Position numbers and translations under genes: made by a program. Below, in pieces: positions 53,395 to 63,605 of a stretch of DNA of 64,000 nucleotides. Below the pieces are notes generated by a model. The model was not told the DNA's origin, searched no databases, and was given only the letters and a program-made list of their open reading frames with translations. The stretch is from Chionoecetes opilio (taxonomy: Eukaryota > Arthropoda > Malacostraca > Decapoda > Majidae): assembly GCA_016584305.1 (NCBI GenBank), contig JACEEZ010016409.1:57501-121500 (forward strand). Reading direction: 5' to 3'. Numbering within the stretch: the stretch's first letter is position 1; the number at the start of each line of letters is the position of its first letter.

Positions 53395-54077
53395 GAGTGC
53401 TCGATCACCCAGAAGCTTAACCAGGGGCGGTGGTCAGTCACTAGGGTCAGGTTAGGGCAGCCCAACAAGAATAGGCGAGCCTTGCGGAGACACCAAGCCA
53501 CGGCGAGCGCTTCGCCTTCCACAGGGGCGTACCCCGCCTCAGCAGCGGTTAAGTGACGGCTGCCACACAGTGCCAGGCGCCAGCCGGTCTTGCAGCAGAA
53601 TGGTACGTCCACAGATGAGCAGCGGCAGTGCTGCTGGAGGATGACAAAGCCCAGTCCCAGCTTGCTCCAGTCAGTAATAACAGCAGTGGGCCTGGTGCGA
53701 TCATAGTAAGCCAGCCCGTCCTTGGCCAACTGACATATCGTGGCCTTCGCCTGCTCGAGCTTCTGCCGCAGCTGCTCGTCCCAGTACACTTTCTTGCCGG
53801 TGGGCTTCTTGAGGAGGTCGCGGAACGGCTCCATAATAGGGGCTGTTGCAAGGAAGGGCGCCAGCTGGTTCACGAATCCGTACCAAGATCTCACGTCAGT
53901 GATGGAGGGGTGTTCTGGCATGGAGAAGCTCTTTATGGCAGCTAGAACGATCATCTGCAGGCCCGTAGGTGACCCAATCGAGGTGGAAGCCAACGAACTC
54001 GGCCTCGCGACGGCAAAACTGAAACTTCTCTGGCTTGAGAGTGATGCCCTTCCTGGCGCACAGCTCAAGGAAGTCAA
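53385..54077 (-). pseudogene. RT connection and RNase H domain
   Basis: ITDVRSWYGFVNQLAPFLAT and KKPTGKKVYWDEQLRQKLEQ (RT thumb/connection) precede PTAVITDWSKLGLGFVILQQ (RNase H first Asp), LTAAEAGYAPVEGEALAVAW (catalytic Glu) and LVTDHRP (Asp). The segment VAISTV..., the shift near 53900 and a damaged stretch after FVILQQ show indels. Confidence 0.88.
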
Positions 54078-54703
54078 ACGTGTGCCAGAAACGCCTCCTC
54101 GATGCAGGTATCATAGAGCAGGGTGTCGTCAATACATTTGTGCTTCCGGGAGAAATCCTTGGTGGCGTCATCGAATCTCTTCGTGTATGCATCTGTTGCC
54201 GAGCAATGCCCCATGGGTGTTTTTACAGTACTGATAGCGACCCACGGGGTAATGAATGTTGTCAGGTGCCTGCTTTCTTCATCAAGCTCGACTTGGTGGA
54301 ATCCCCAGTGAGCGTCCATCACCGTCTTGTAGGAGTGTGGGGGGATGTCGGACACCATGTCGAAGGGCGCCGGCGTGTGGTGTGTTTCACGGCGGCACCA
54401 CGCATTTAGCTTCTGGAAGTCTACAGTCCTGCGCGGCTTGCCTGACTTTTTTGCCACCACCACCATGCGCGCACACCACTCCGTGGCCTCACCCGCGGAG
54501 ACTGGGCGAATCACGCCTCTTTTAACATCATCGTCGAGCTGCTGCTTAACCTCAGCCCTCCAATGCTTGGGGACCGAAGCAGGGGTGTGGCAGACGTGGG
54601 ACTGCGCGCCCTCCAGTAGGTGGATGTGATGCGGCGCGCCTTCCATGACAGGTAGTGGGTTCCTGTCAGTGTTGAATGTTGTCGACGAGAACTGCCTCAG
54701 CAA
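54074..54703 (-). pseudogene. Reverse transcriptase palm/fingers
   Basis: ATEWCARMVVVAKKSGKPRR, VDFQKLNAW, TVMDAHWGFHQVELDEESRH (first catalytic Asp), TPMGHCSATDAYTKRFDDA, KCIDDTLLYD (the Y/F-x-D-D box, here C-I-D-D). Two compensating shifts surround FITPW..KTPMG, where PWGRYQY is expected. Confidence 0.88.
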
Positions 54704-54792
54704 CCATTCCTCTAGCCGCGGAACGTTCTCCTCCAGCGGCGGCAGCGGCAGCGAGGGAGGTCTGGCCGGGGGGCTGCCGCGAACATCTTCGG

Positions 54793-55290
54793 TTATCTCC
54801 GCAGCAGCAACGGTCGGCGGTGTGTGTGTGGGAAGTCGCTGTGTACGAGCCCCAACTCCTTACAGGCGGTGCACGAGAGATAAAGGCGCTCCACGGACTT
54901 GACAAAGTGCACCTCCTGCAGTGTTGAGCGCCCTGGGAGGCTGATGTGGCAGGGCGCCGCTCCAAGGCAGGCCAGCGGTATCTTGGCCAGGTCTCTGAGG
55001 CCAGCCCGACGCTGTAACAGCGCAGGCCGGAGACCGAGCGATGCTATAAGGGCTGGGCCAGCCACACACACCTGGGCTCCCGTGTCGGCCACCGCTGTGG
55101 TGGTACACGTCTGACCACCCACCTGCGGTGCTAACTGCACCTGCAGAAGTGGCTCTGGGGCGATACCTGCGGCGCCGACCGTCACACTGTTTACAGCCTT
55201 GCCAACCTCCCGCTTCCTGTAGCTCTTGCACCTCCTCTTGAAGTGCCCAGGCTTCCCGCATGCATCACAGGTGGCATGCTGAGCGGGGGG
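54793..55290 (-). pseudogene. Zinc knuckle and aspartic protease segment
   Basis: CDACGKPGHFKRRCKS is a C-x2-C-x4-H-x4-C knuckle (about 55225-55272). Protease active site TTTAVADTGAQVCVAG (about 55065-55105). It lies +1 relative to gag; the shift occurs in a run of six C at about 55290. Confidence 0.88.
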
Positions 55291-56218
55291 AGGACGCTCT
55301 ATCGGGAGCATGCTTATACCCACACCAGCGACACGACTTGTGGGTGTATGTGGAATTGTGGCGCGAAGCGGCAACCACAAGCTGGCGGGAGGCGAAGTCA
55401 TCATCGCTGACATCATCAGGCGTGACGTCAGCGCCCGCCATCTCACATTCGCGCGAATTTTTCCCACCGTGCATGGAGGTAGCGTCCCGCCGGGCCGCCT
55501 CAAACGAAACACAGAAGGCCCTAAGGCTCTCCACATCATCAAATGTATGGCACTGTCGAAACACTTCCTGTTTCAGGGCTGAGTCACCTAGACCTACCAT
55601 CACCTTACGCAAGAGCATATACTCTGAGAGGTTACACTCGCATTGGGGACACTGGAACTCACAATCCATGGCGCGCTGGGCACACCGCACAAAGAAAGCA
55701 CTGACGGGCTCACCGATGGCCTGACAAACACTGAAGAAGTCAGACCAGCGCACTGCCTGATTCGATGCACGCAACACGATCTTCCCGATGGCGTCCAGAG
55801 CGCCCTTCGTAGGCATGGCCTGCCACTGACCTGTGGTGAACTTGACGTCCAGGGCCCGCTGCAGGTCAGCAACACACAACAGGCGAATGTGGAGCAAGGC
55901 TTCTTGATCCGGCCATCTTGAGAGGGACAGCCATGCCTCCACCGACCGCCGCCACGTTCTAAAGCCTGCCGAAGACATTTCCAGCTCACATTTCTCCGGC
56001 GTGGCCCCGGCAGGAGTCCTTCCTGAGGGACGCTGGCCAGCGGCAGACAACGACGCCAGGCTGGCTTGCAGTGATGCGATGGTTTCTTGTTGTGCCAGGA
56101 GAGTTGACTGAGCCTGGGTGACGAGGGACGAGGATAGTCGGCTTGCAGGGCTTGGGCGGCTTCGCAGAGGAGTTAGACCAGGGCGCTGTGGGAACGGTAT
56201 CCTACTCCTATGCGCCAT
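55265..56218 (-). CDS. Gag of the Gypsy element
   Basis: 317 codons from the ATG at 56218, whose A is the last base of the 5' LTR. Basic N-terminus, helical region (TQAQSTLLAQQETIASLQAS), capsid-like part with WRRSVEAWLSLS, DFFSVCQAIGEPVSAFFVRC and LSEYMLLRKVMVGLGDS, and the first half of a Cys/His module (SCRWCGYKH). Ends at TGA in the zinc region, where the +1 frame carries the second knuckle. In-frame codons upstream lie in the LTR. Confidence 0.85.
   Translation of the reverse strand: MAHRSRIPFPQRPGLTPLRSRPSPASRLSSSLVTQAQSTLLAQQETIASLQASLASLSAAGQRPSGRTPAGATPEKCELEMSSAGFRTWRRSVEAWLSLSRWPDQEALLHIRLLCVADLQRALDVKFTTGQWQAMPTKGALDAIGKIVLRASNQAVRWSDFFSVCQAIGEPVSAFFVRCAQRAMDCEFQCPQCECNLSEYMLLRKVMVGLGDSALKQEVFRQCHTFDDVESLRAFCVSFEAARRDATSMHGGKNSRECEMAGADVTPDDVSDDDFASRQLVVAASRHNSTYTHKSCRWCGYKHAPDRASSPRSACHL
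56204..56217 (-). promoter_or_regulatory. Primer-binding site of the Gypsy element
   Basis: Sense TGGCGCATAGGAG immediately after the LTR end (TTGATCA). TGGCGC is the usual complement of a tRNA 3' end (GCGCCA), as in 17.6/297-type elements primed by tRNA-Ser. The tRNA identity is not certain. It overlaps gag codons 1-5. Confidence 0.7.
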
Positions 56219-56378
56219 GATCAAGGGGTGTCTAGATGAGAGACACACACAGGAAGCCGTAGTCTATCTTTATTGGAGCGTACAGAGCAGCACGTCTCCG
56301 TGCTTAGCGAACCCGAGTCTAACTGACGCTGCTCCCCTATGTAGGGATGCCAGCGCTCACCATACAGTATATCCTACA
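56218..56378 (-). repeat. 5' LTR
   Basis: 161 bp, same sequence as the 3' LTR. It should hold the promoter for the element; no clear TATA box is visible. Confidence 0.95.
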
Positions 56379-56383
56379 AGTAT

Positions 56384-56645
56384 AGTTGTATTTTACAGGG
56401 CCAGAGCAACGTTCGTATGGCCCCGTCTCCATATCAACATTTATTTTTCTCATTAATCTTTTTTTTTAGTGTGGCCGAAGCCACCACCCCGGGAGGCGGG
56501 TCACAAACCCCGTGTGGTAACCGGGCTAACACCAGGACAGGGGCTCGGGTTTTAAGGAAACAGCCTAACTGTTTCCGCTCCGCCCGGGGATCGAACCCGG
56601 GACTTCTCGGTTGTGAACCGAGCGTGCTTCCCCTACACTACGGAG
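56384..56645 (-). mobile_element. tRNA-Val-like SINE, intact copy
   Basis: Minus strand: tRNA head 56578-56645 (CAC anticodon loop TTCACAA), linker with GGAAACAG twice as an inverted pair, body (GGGGTTTGTGACCCGCCTCC, GGCTTCGGCC), A-rich stretch and the 3' part ACGGGGCCATACGAACGTTG...CTGTAAAATACAACTA. The Gypsy element sits at its 3' end. Its TTAA at about 56551-56554 is the empty site for 49332-50582. Confidence 0.88.
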
Positions 56646-56944
56646 TAGGCTACCCTTGTGAGTGAGTATGTGTGTGTGTGTGAGTGTGTGTTGGAATCAC
56701 ACGGAACACAAAGGGTTGGAAGCACACGGAACGTGGTCTACCCCGAGGCACTTTGACCAATGACCAACGACAGCAACAACACGATTGGAGTTTGCAATCC
56801 CATGTTCTCTAATATATATACTACTACTACAAACATCAATACATGGGTCCGAAGGGCCCACAAGCACTTGTTATACTTTATTGGAAATGGTAAGTATACA
56901 TAAGTTCACCAGTGAAATTGAAAGAAACTTGATGTCACCTTCAC
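56645..56944. other. No gene seen; short GT run
   Basis: Contains GT-rich repeats (56665-56695) and a local duplication of GGAA(T/G)CACACGGAAC (56693-56726). Otherwise unrecognised. Confidence 0.45.
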
Positions 56945-57854
56945 CTATAGGTGCCTTGCACTGACGTCACGGTGACGTCTTCAAGCCAGATGCCGCCGTC
57001 TTCAAGCCAAATGCCGCCCGTCGGAGCGAGCTGTAGTGGAGGACCAACAAACTCCACTTGCCGCCCGTGTTTGCTAATTAACTTATGGTCATTTTCCCCT
57101 ACCAAATATATGTTTATCAGTATAAAAGGTATATACTGTCATCCTCGGAAATGTTTGTTCTGTAATATTATCAAATAAAAAATCGTAAAACACGCTAAAT
57201 AAATGCCATTATGAGACTCAAGAAATATGCTTGAACTTAATATTCTATTAAACTCTTCGCCATTTAATATTTTGCAGGAAAACTTTTTACATGGAGAATA
57301 TCAATAAAATCGGAATTTCATTAGCTTTCCATTGATATATATCGTTATCTAATGAAAGAATTAGCAGCATGCATAAATTAGCGTTAACAAAATAAATATA
57401 ACACAATCAATCGGGAAAAATTACCAGATTTCATGATGTTATTTATTTAGTTAACGCTAATTTATGCATGCTGCTAATTAATTTATCAGATAACAAAATA
57501 TATCAATGGAAAGCTAATGAAATTCCGCTTCTATTGATATTCTCCATGTAAAAAGTTTTCTCGCAAAGTATTAAATGACGAAGAGTTTAAGTGAATATTA
57601 TTAAGTTCAAGCATATTTCAATCGCATTTATTTAGCGTGTTTTACGGTTTTTTATTTCATAATATTATAGAACAAACACTTCCGAAGATGACAGTATACC
57701 TTTTATACTGATAAACATACATTTGTTAGGGGAAAATTACCATAAGCCGGCAAACACGAGCGGCGAGTGGAGTTTGTTGGTCCTCCAGCTCGCATTTCCC
57801 GCGTTTTCCGCAGCCACAGCAAGGGCTGTGACGTCACGTGCAAGGCACCTATAG
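56945..57854. mobile_element. Foldback (long palindrome) element
   Basis: Arms of about 430 bp: CTATAGGTGCCTTGCACTGA at the left mirrored by GTGCAAGGCACCTATAG at the right, and continuing through GTTTATCAGTATAAAAGGTA, AAATATGCTTGAACTTAATA, ACATGGAGAATATCAATA and TAGCAGCATGCATAAATTAG with their mirrors, around a 50-bp centre near 57400-57445. No ORF. Confidence 0.9.
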
Positions 57855-57858
57855 ACCT

Positions 57859-59201
<1,343 letters not shown>

Positions 59202-60226
59202 TGACTACACCCCCTTAAAGGATCTGTTACGTCAAAATGTTTGGGTGAATATGTTTCTCCATTGATACTGAGAGACTATAGATGTTCACACAAGGGTAGT
59301 ATGATTTCTTATTCTATAAAAAAACATGATAATGATGGCTTATTTCGCCATCCGACATTTTTTTTTAAATAAACACGGCCCACAGTGTTACCAGATATAC
59401 AGATTAATATGTGGATCTACATATATTAGGTCCAGTTTAAGATTTTCAGATTTTGCCTCTAAAATTGGCTAAATCTACAGATTTTTCTCAGATATATAGC
59501 CAAGTCTACAGATTTCAACAGGTATTTTGCCCGAGTTTCTCTGATTTATATAAATTTTGTCTGGCAACACTGATGGCAACACATCTCAGGCCAGCTGCCA
59601 CACGTACGAAGTATATAGTCAGGTGAAGCATCACATAGGTGAGAGCTGTTTAAACTTGCTCAGGAAGGCACATATGTAAGGCGGAGGATCTACTGTTTCC
59701 TTCCGAGGCCTGGCAAGGCCTCCAGTGGCTAGACCTTCGATGTTCCAGCTCAGAGACCTTGGGCCTGGCCAGCCGCCAGCCACATGTTGTCGTACACTTT
59801 TCTGGCAGCAAATATATTAATATGGTAATTGTTGTTCATTAATGGATTAATCTAAATTTCTACCATGATATAATGCTATATTGATGATATGAGACGTTTA
59901 CCGAATCTTGAATGGTATTGTTAAGGCGCTATAACACGGGCACTTTTCTGCTCACTGAGTAGATTTCACTGAGCAGATTTCACTGAGCTGCTCAACGAAA
60001 CTATTATTACACGGTGATCTGTGTTTTGATGAGCAAAATGCATACAGACTTGAGTGCAGTTATGATACAAATTATCATAGCGCTTCCTAATAAGCGGTGT
60101 TTGTTGTAATGGCTTTAATTGTAATTATTAATGTAATAATTAATAATGTAATAATTAATGGTTGTAATAAGCTTTATTTTGCGCAAAAAAAAAAAAAAAA
60201 AAAAAAAATATATACTTTGTGGTTAA

Positions 60227-61266
60227 AGTTAGGTTAGGTTTAATTAAAACCTTTAAGGTTAGGTTAGGTTTAATTAAAACCTTTAAGGTTAGGTTAGGTT
60301 TAATTAAAACCTATAAGGTTAGGTTAGGTTTAATTAAAACCTATAAGATTAGGTTAGGTTTCATTAAAACCTTTAAGGTTAGGTTAGGTTTAATTAAAAC
60401 CTATAAGGTTAGATTAGGTTTCATTACAACCTTAAAGGTTAGGTTAGGTTTCATTAAAACCTTTAAGGTTAGGTTAGGTTTCATTAAAACCTTTAAGGTT
60501 AGGTTAGGTTTCATTAAAACCTATAAGGTTAGATTAGGTTTCATTAAAACCTTTAAGGTTAGGTTAGGTTTAATTAAAACCTTTAAGGTTAGGTTAGGTT
60601 TCATTAAAACCTTTAAGGTTAGGTTTGGTTTAATTAAAACCTATAAGGTTAGATTAGGTTTCATTAAAACCTTTAAGGTTAGGTTAGGTTTAATTAAAAC
60701 CTATAAGGTTAGATTAGGTTTCATTAAAACCTTTAAGGTTAGGTTAGGTTTCATTAAAACCTTTAAGGTTAGGTTAGGTTTCATTAAAACCTTTAAGGTT
60801 AGGTTAGGTTTCATTAAAACCTTTAAGGTTAGGTTAGGTTTCATTAAAACCTTTAAGGTTAGGTTAGGTTTCATTAAAACCTTTAAGGTTAGGTTAGGTT
60901 TCATTAAAACCTTTAAGGTTAGGTTAGGTTTCATTAAAACTTATAAGGTTAGGTTAGGTTTAATTAAAACCTATAAGGTTAGATTAGGTTTCATTAAAAC
61001 CTTTAAGGTTAGGTTAGGTTTCATTAAAACCTTTAAGGTTAGGTTAGGTTTCATTAAAACCTTTAAGGTTACGTTAGGTTTCATTAAAGCCTATAAGGTT
61101 AGGTTAGGTTTCATTAAAACCTTTAAGGTTAGGTTAGGTTTCATTAAAACCTTTAAGGTTAGGTTAAGTTTCATTAAAATCTATAAGGTTAGGTTAGGTT
61201 TCATTAAAACCTTTAAGGTTTGGTTAGGTTTCATTAAAACCTATAAGGTTAGGTTAGGTTTCATTA
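60227..61266. repeat. 30-bp tandem array with TTAGG motif, about 35 copies
   Basis: Unit GGTTAGGTTAGGTTTCATTA plus AAACCTTTAA. Variants: TTTC/TTTA at one position, CTTTAA/CTATAA, and GGTTAG/AGATTAG. TATAA units often pair with the AGATTAG form, a hint of higher-order structure. Because 30 is divisible by 3, a 420-codon frame (60219-61481) stays open on plus, with a shorter frame on minus. I regard these as non-coding. Confidence 0.97.
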
Positions 61267-62250
61267 TTATTATAATTTTTTTTTTTTTTTTGGGGGGGGT
61301 GTTGCGCAAAATAAAACTATCTCCATTAGAACAAGCACCTATTTTAGGCCAAGAAAAAATAGTTGGTGTCTCTGAAAACGACCGCGAAACTCTCGTACAT
61401 TATTACCAAAAGTTGTTTCGTAGTCTATATGAAACCATAGTCGTTTCGTACACTCAGCGCAGAGTTGAACTTGACTACTAGAGTTACGAAATGACACCAG
61501 GTATGTACGAAAATACTCAAAATCAGTGTACGAAACTAACTACTTGCAATTCAATATACCTAATTAAGAAAGGTTTTTTGATTAGGCCAAAGGTTTTTGA
61601 TTAATTTAAACTTCCTGTAATCCCCGAGAGTAGCTTCTATGGACCACTGTGACCCGCGCCGTACCCGTGGCCGTGGCGGTACGGGGCTGACGCCGTTATA
61701 GTGGACGAGAACTACGCGTTCGCTCTACGCGTTCGCTCTTTAGGTCAGACACACACACTCGGGTGCTAACACTGCACTCTTAGCCTCTCTCGCTTTACCA
61801 TATACACCACACCTGTCACTACACACCTGTACGGCCTCGCAACACACCTGTCGCCTGTGTATCACCGTAAATAAATGACTTGGAAGGTCAGGCTTCTTAG
61901 GTATTGAGGGTGTATGTTTTCTTTTTTAATGTTTTTTTTAACAAATAAAGGGCTATATATGTTCCATATTGTAGGATGTGCCTGAACTAAGTCAATCAGT
62001 AAGCTTTCCATCTCGTCTGTCCAGTCAGCAGGCATGTAGATGTCTTCTTGAGAGTTTTAGAAGAAAATGATCTTGCAATAAATAATATAGTCATACACTA
62101 ATTTCGGTCCTTTATAACAGAAAACGTTTTTGCTCACTGAAATGACGAGCAAAAATAGCTTCAAAGTAGTCCCCTCTTTGCTCAATCAAACAGGCTTTGG
62201 TTGAGCAAAATCCTCAAAACTGCTCAGTGAAATCTGCTCACTGAGCAGAA
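61267..62250. other. Interior of the TTA-flanked element, no gene seen
   Basis: Contains mirrored GTTTCGTA/TACGAAA motifs (61407-61560) and CTACGCGTTCGCTCT twice in tandem (61712-61740). No transposase or known domain. Confidence 0.45.
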
Positions 62251-62318
62251 TAGTGCCCGTGTAATAGCCGCTTTACGAGTGGCCTAATTGTTTGTTTAAA
62301 AAAAAAAAAAATTAACAG

Positions 62319-63100
62319 TGTTACGAACGTACGCTCCTGGACAACTCGAGCTCAAGTTCGAGGACAACTCGAGCTCAAGATCGGGGGAACCCATGCGGTG
62401 TTTTGGCTGGTTCAGGCCGAGACCCGGGGAGACACGAGGCGCCAGAGGAGACACCGGCGAGCAGGGAACAGAGGGGAAATGCGGTGCCCAGGGGAGTTTG
62501 GAGACTCACCTGGCCCGTAGTTACCTCAGGGTCAGGTGAGCCAAGGGTAGAGGAAGTTTCCTGTGGTTTGAGGCGCCTGTGTAGGTGATAGCTGGACTGT
62601 TCCAGCACTGTAGTGTGCTGGTGTGAGGTAAGGCGACGTGACGTCTACCGTGGCACTGTGTGGGGCTGGACGAGGCAGCTACAGTGGTGTAGTGCCTGTG
62701 GGTGGCACTGTGGTGTGTCGCGGTGGGTCGAGCGAGCTGCCGGCGAGGCAGTCGCTGACGGAGGGAATCTACGTGGCCAGGGGAGTGGGGAGACGACTCC
62801 TGGCACGTAGGGAGGCACAAGGGACTTCCTGGGAGAGGAATTGCCCCTGTGGGTAGTGGCGCCTGGACGAGGCGGCCACTGTGGTGTGCCTGTGAGAGGT
62901 ACTGGGGTGGTAGCTGTTGTAGCGTCTCTCCTTGCGACGGCCTATGAAGAGGTTGGAGGTAGATGACGTACATTTACTTTGTAGTGAGTGACCTTGAAGC
63001 TTGTACTGTGTGTTACTTCAATATAACACCGTGAAAGGACCCCTTGTGTTTGTCTAAACCCTTCCCCCCTGAGTGTGTGAACAGCCAGAGGAGGGGAACC
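62319..63100 (+). mobile_element. Possible LTR of a second retrotransposon
   Basis: Begins TGTTACGAACGTACGCTCC, a common Gypsy LTR start, with a short direct repeat (GGACAACTCGAGCTCAAG twice). A leader and a gag-like ORF follow. The right end and PBS are not defined, and the second LTR lies outside the window, so this is tentative. Confidence 0.4.
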
Positions 63101-63275
63101 CAGCCTGGTAAGTCCTCAATTCCTAGCCCGAGCCCTATTTACGAGCTACGCGTCCCCCCTCTGTCTTAAGCAACTGCCTGCTTCACTGCATCTCAAGAGA
63201 GCAGCCCAGAGCAGGTGTAGAGGAGTCTAGCTGACTAGGACAGCAAAGGGAAGGTATGAGGTGAGGTAAAGGTAA

Positions 63276-63510
63276 GGATGCTAAGAAACGTGAAGTGAAA
63301 AGTGAGGTGCTAAGTGAAGTACCCACTAAGGCAGAGTGGAAAGAGTTTATGGCACTGGTGTCAGCAGTGGGATGTTGCTGGAGGTTTGAGGTGAAAAAGG
63401 CAGGTATCGTGAAATTCCTTTGTCTGGTTCGGGGGGAAGACAAGATGGCGGACGGTGCTGAGTCAGCGGCACAACAGTCGTCTCTGGCTGACTTTATGGC
63501 AGTGTTGTAA
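63276..63510 (+). pseudogene. Duplicated gag start without ATG
   Basis: From 63276 it repeats the beginning of the ORF at 63606 (GATGCTAAGAAACGTGAAGT...) for about 80 bp, 332 bp upstream, with AAG in place of ATG. It then diverges and stops at 63510. Confidence 0.6.
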
Positions 63511-63605
63511 GCCTTTAGAGCAGGACAAGAGCAGGCGATGCGCAAAGGAAATAAAGGGTTACACGGCAGGGTAATTAGTGTGATACGGCGGAAATAAAGG
63601 GAGAA

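Larger units (their letters stand above)
51411..56378 (-). mobile_element. Gypsy-type LTR retrotransposon, complete structure
   Basis: 4968 bp on the minus strand, bounded by identical 161-bp LTRs and 5-bp target duplications AGTAT (51406-51410, 56379-56383). Order (right to left): 5' LTR, PBS TGGCGC, gag with zinc knuckles, protease (DTGAQ), RT, RNase H, integrase with GPY/F-like tail, polypurine tract, 3' LTR. The protease-RT-RNaseH-integrase order is Gypsy/Metaviridae. It inserted at the 3' edge of a SINE. The coding region has several frameshifts despite the identical LTRs. Confidence 0.95.
59924..62272. mobile_element. TTA-flanked TIR element (Harbinger-like) carrying a satellite
   Basis: TTA at 59921-59923 and 62273-62275. 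TIRs: AGGCGCTATAACACGGGCAC at the left; GTGCCCGTGTAATAGCCGCT at the right, extending into mirrored GAGCAGATTTCACTGAGCAG repeats. TWA-type 3-bp duplications suggest PIF/Harbinger or a relative. Inside: the 30-bp tandem array 60227-61266 bracketed by A and T runs and mirrored TTTTGCGCAA segments (60177 and 61302). No transposase. Confidence 0.78.

Noticed and set aside
55265..55989. Plus-strand and alternative-frame ORFs overlapping gag
   Set aside because: Shadow frames of gag in GC-rich sequence without domain features.
60227..61266. Possible CRISPR array (30-bp repeats)
   Set aside because: Units are contiguous with no unique spacers, and the window is clearly eukaryotic; it is a satellite.
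60219..61481. 420-codon ORF KVRLGFIKTF repeated
   Set aside because: It is the translation of a 30-bp tandem repeat whose length is divisible by three; the minus strand is open as well and there is no gene context.
62318..62973. Collagen-like or novel coding gene (GETRGARGDTGEQG)
   Set aside because: Short Gly-rich frame with no Gly-x-y periodicity beyond a few units; the region fits an LTR/leader better.
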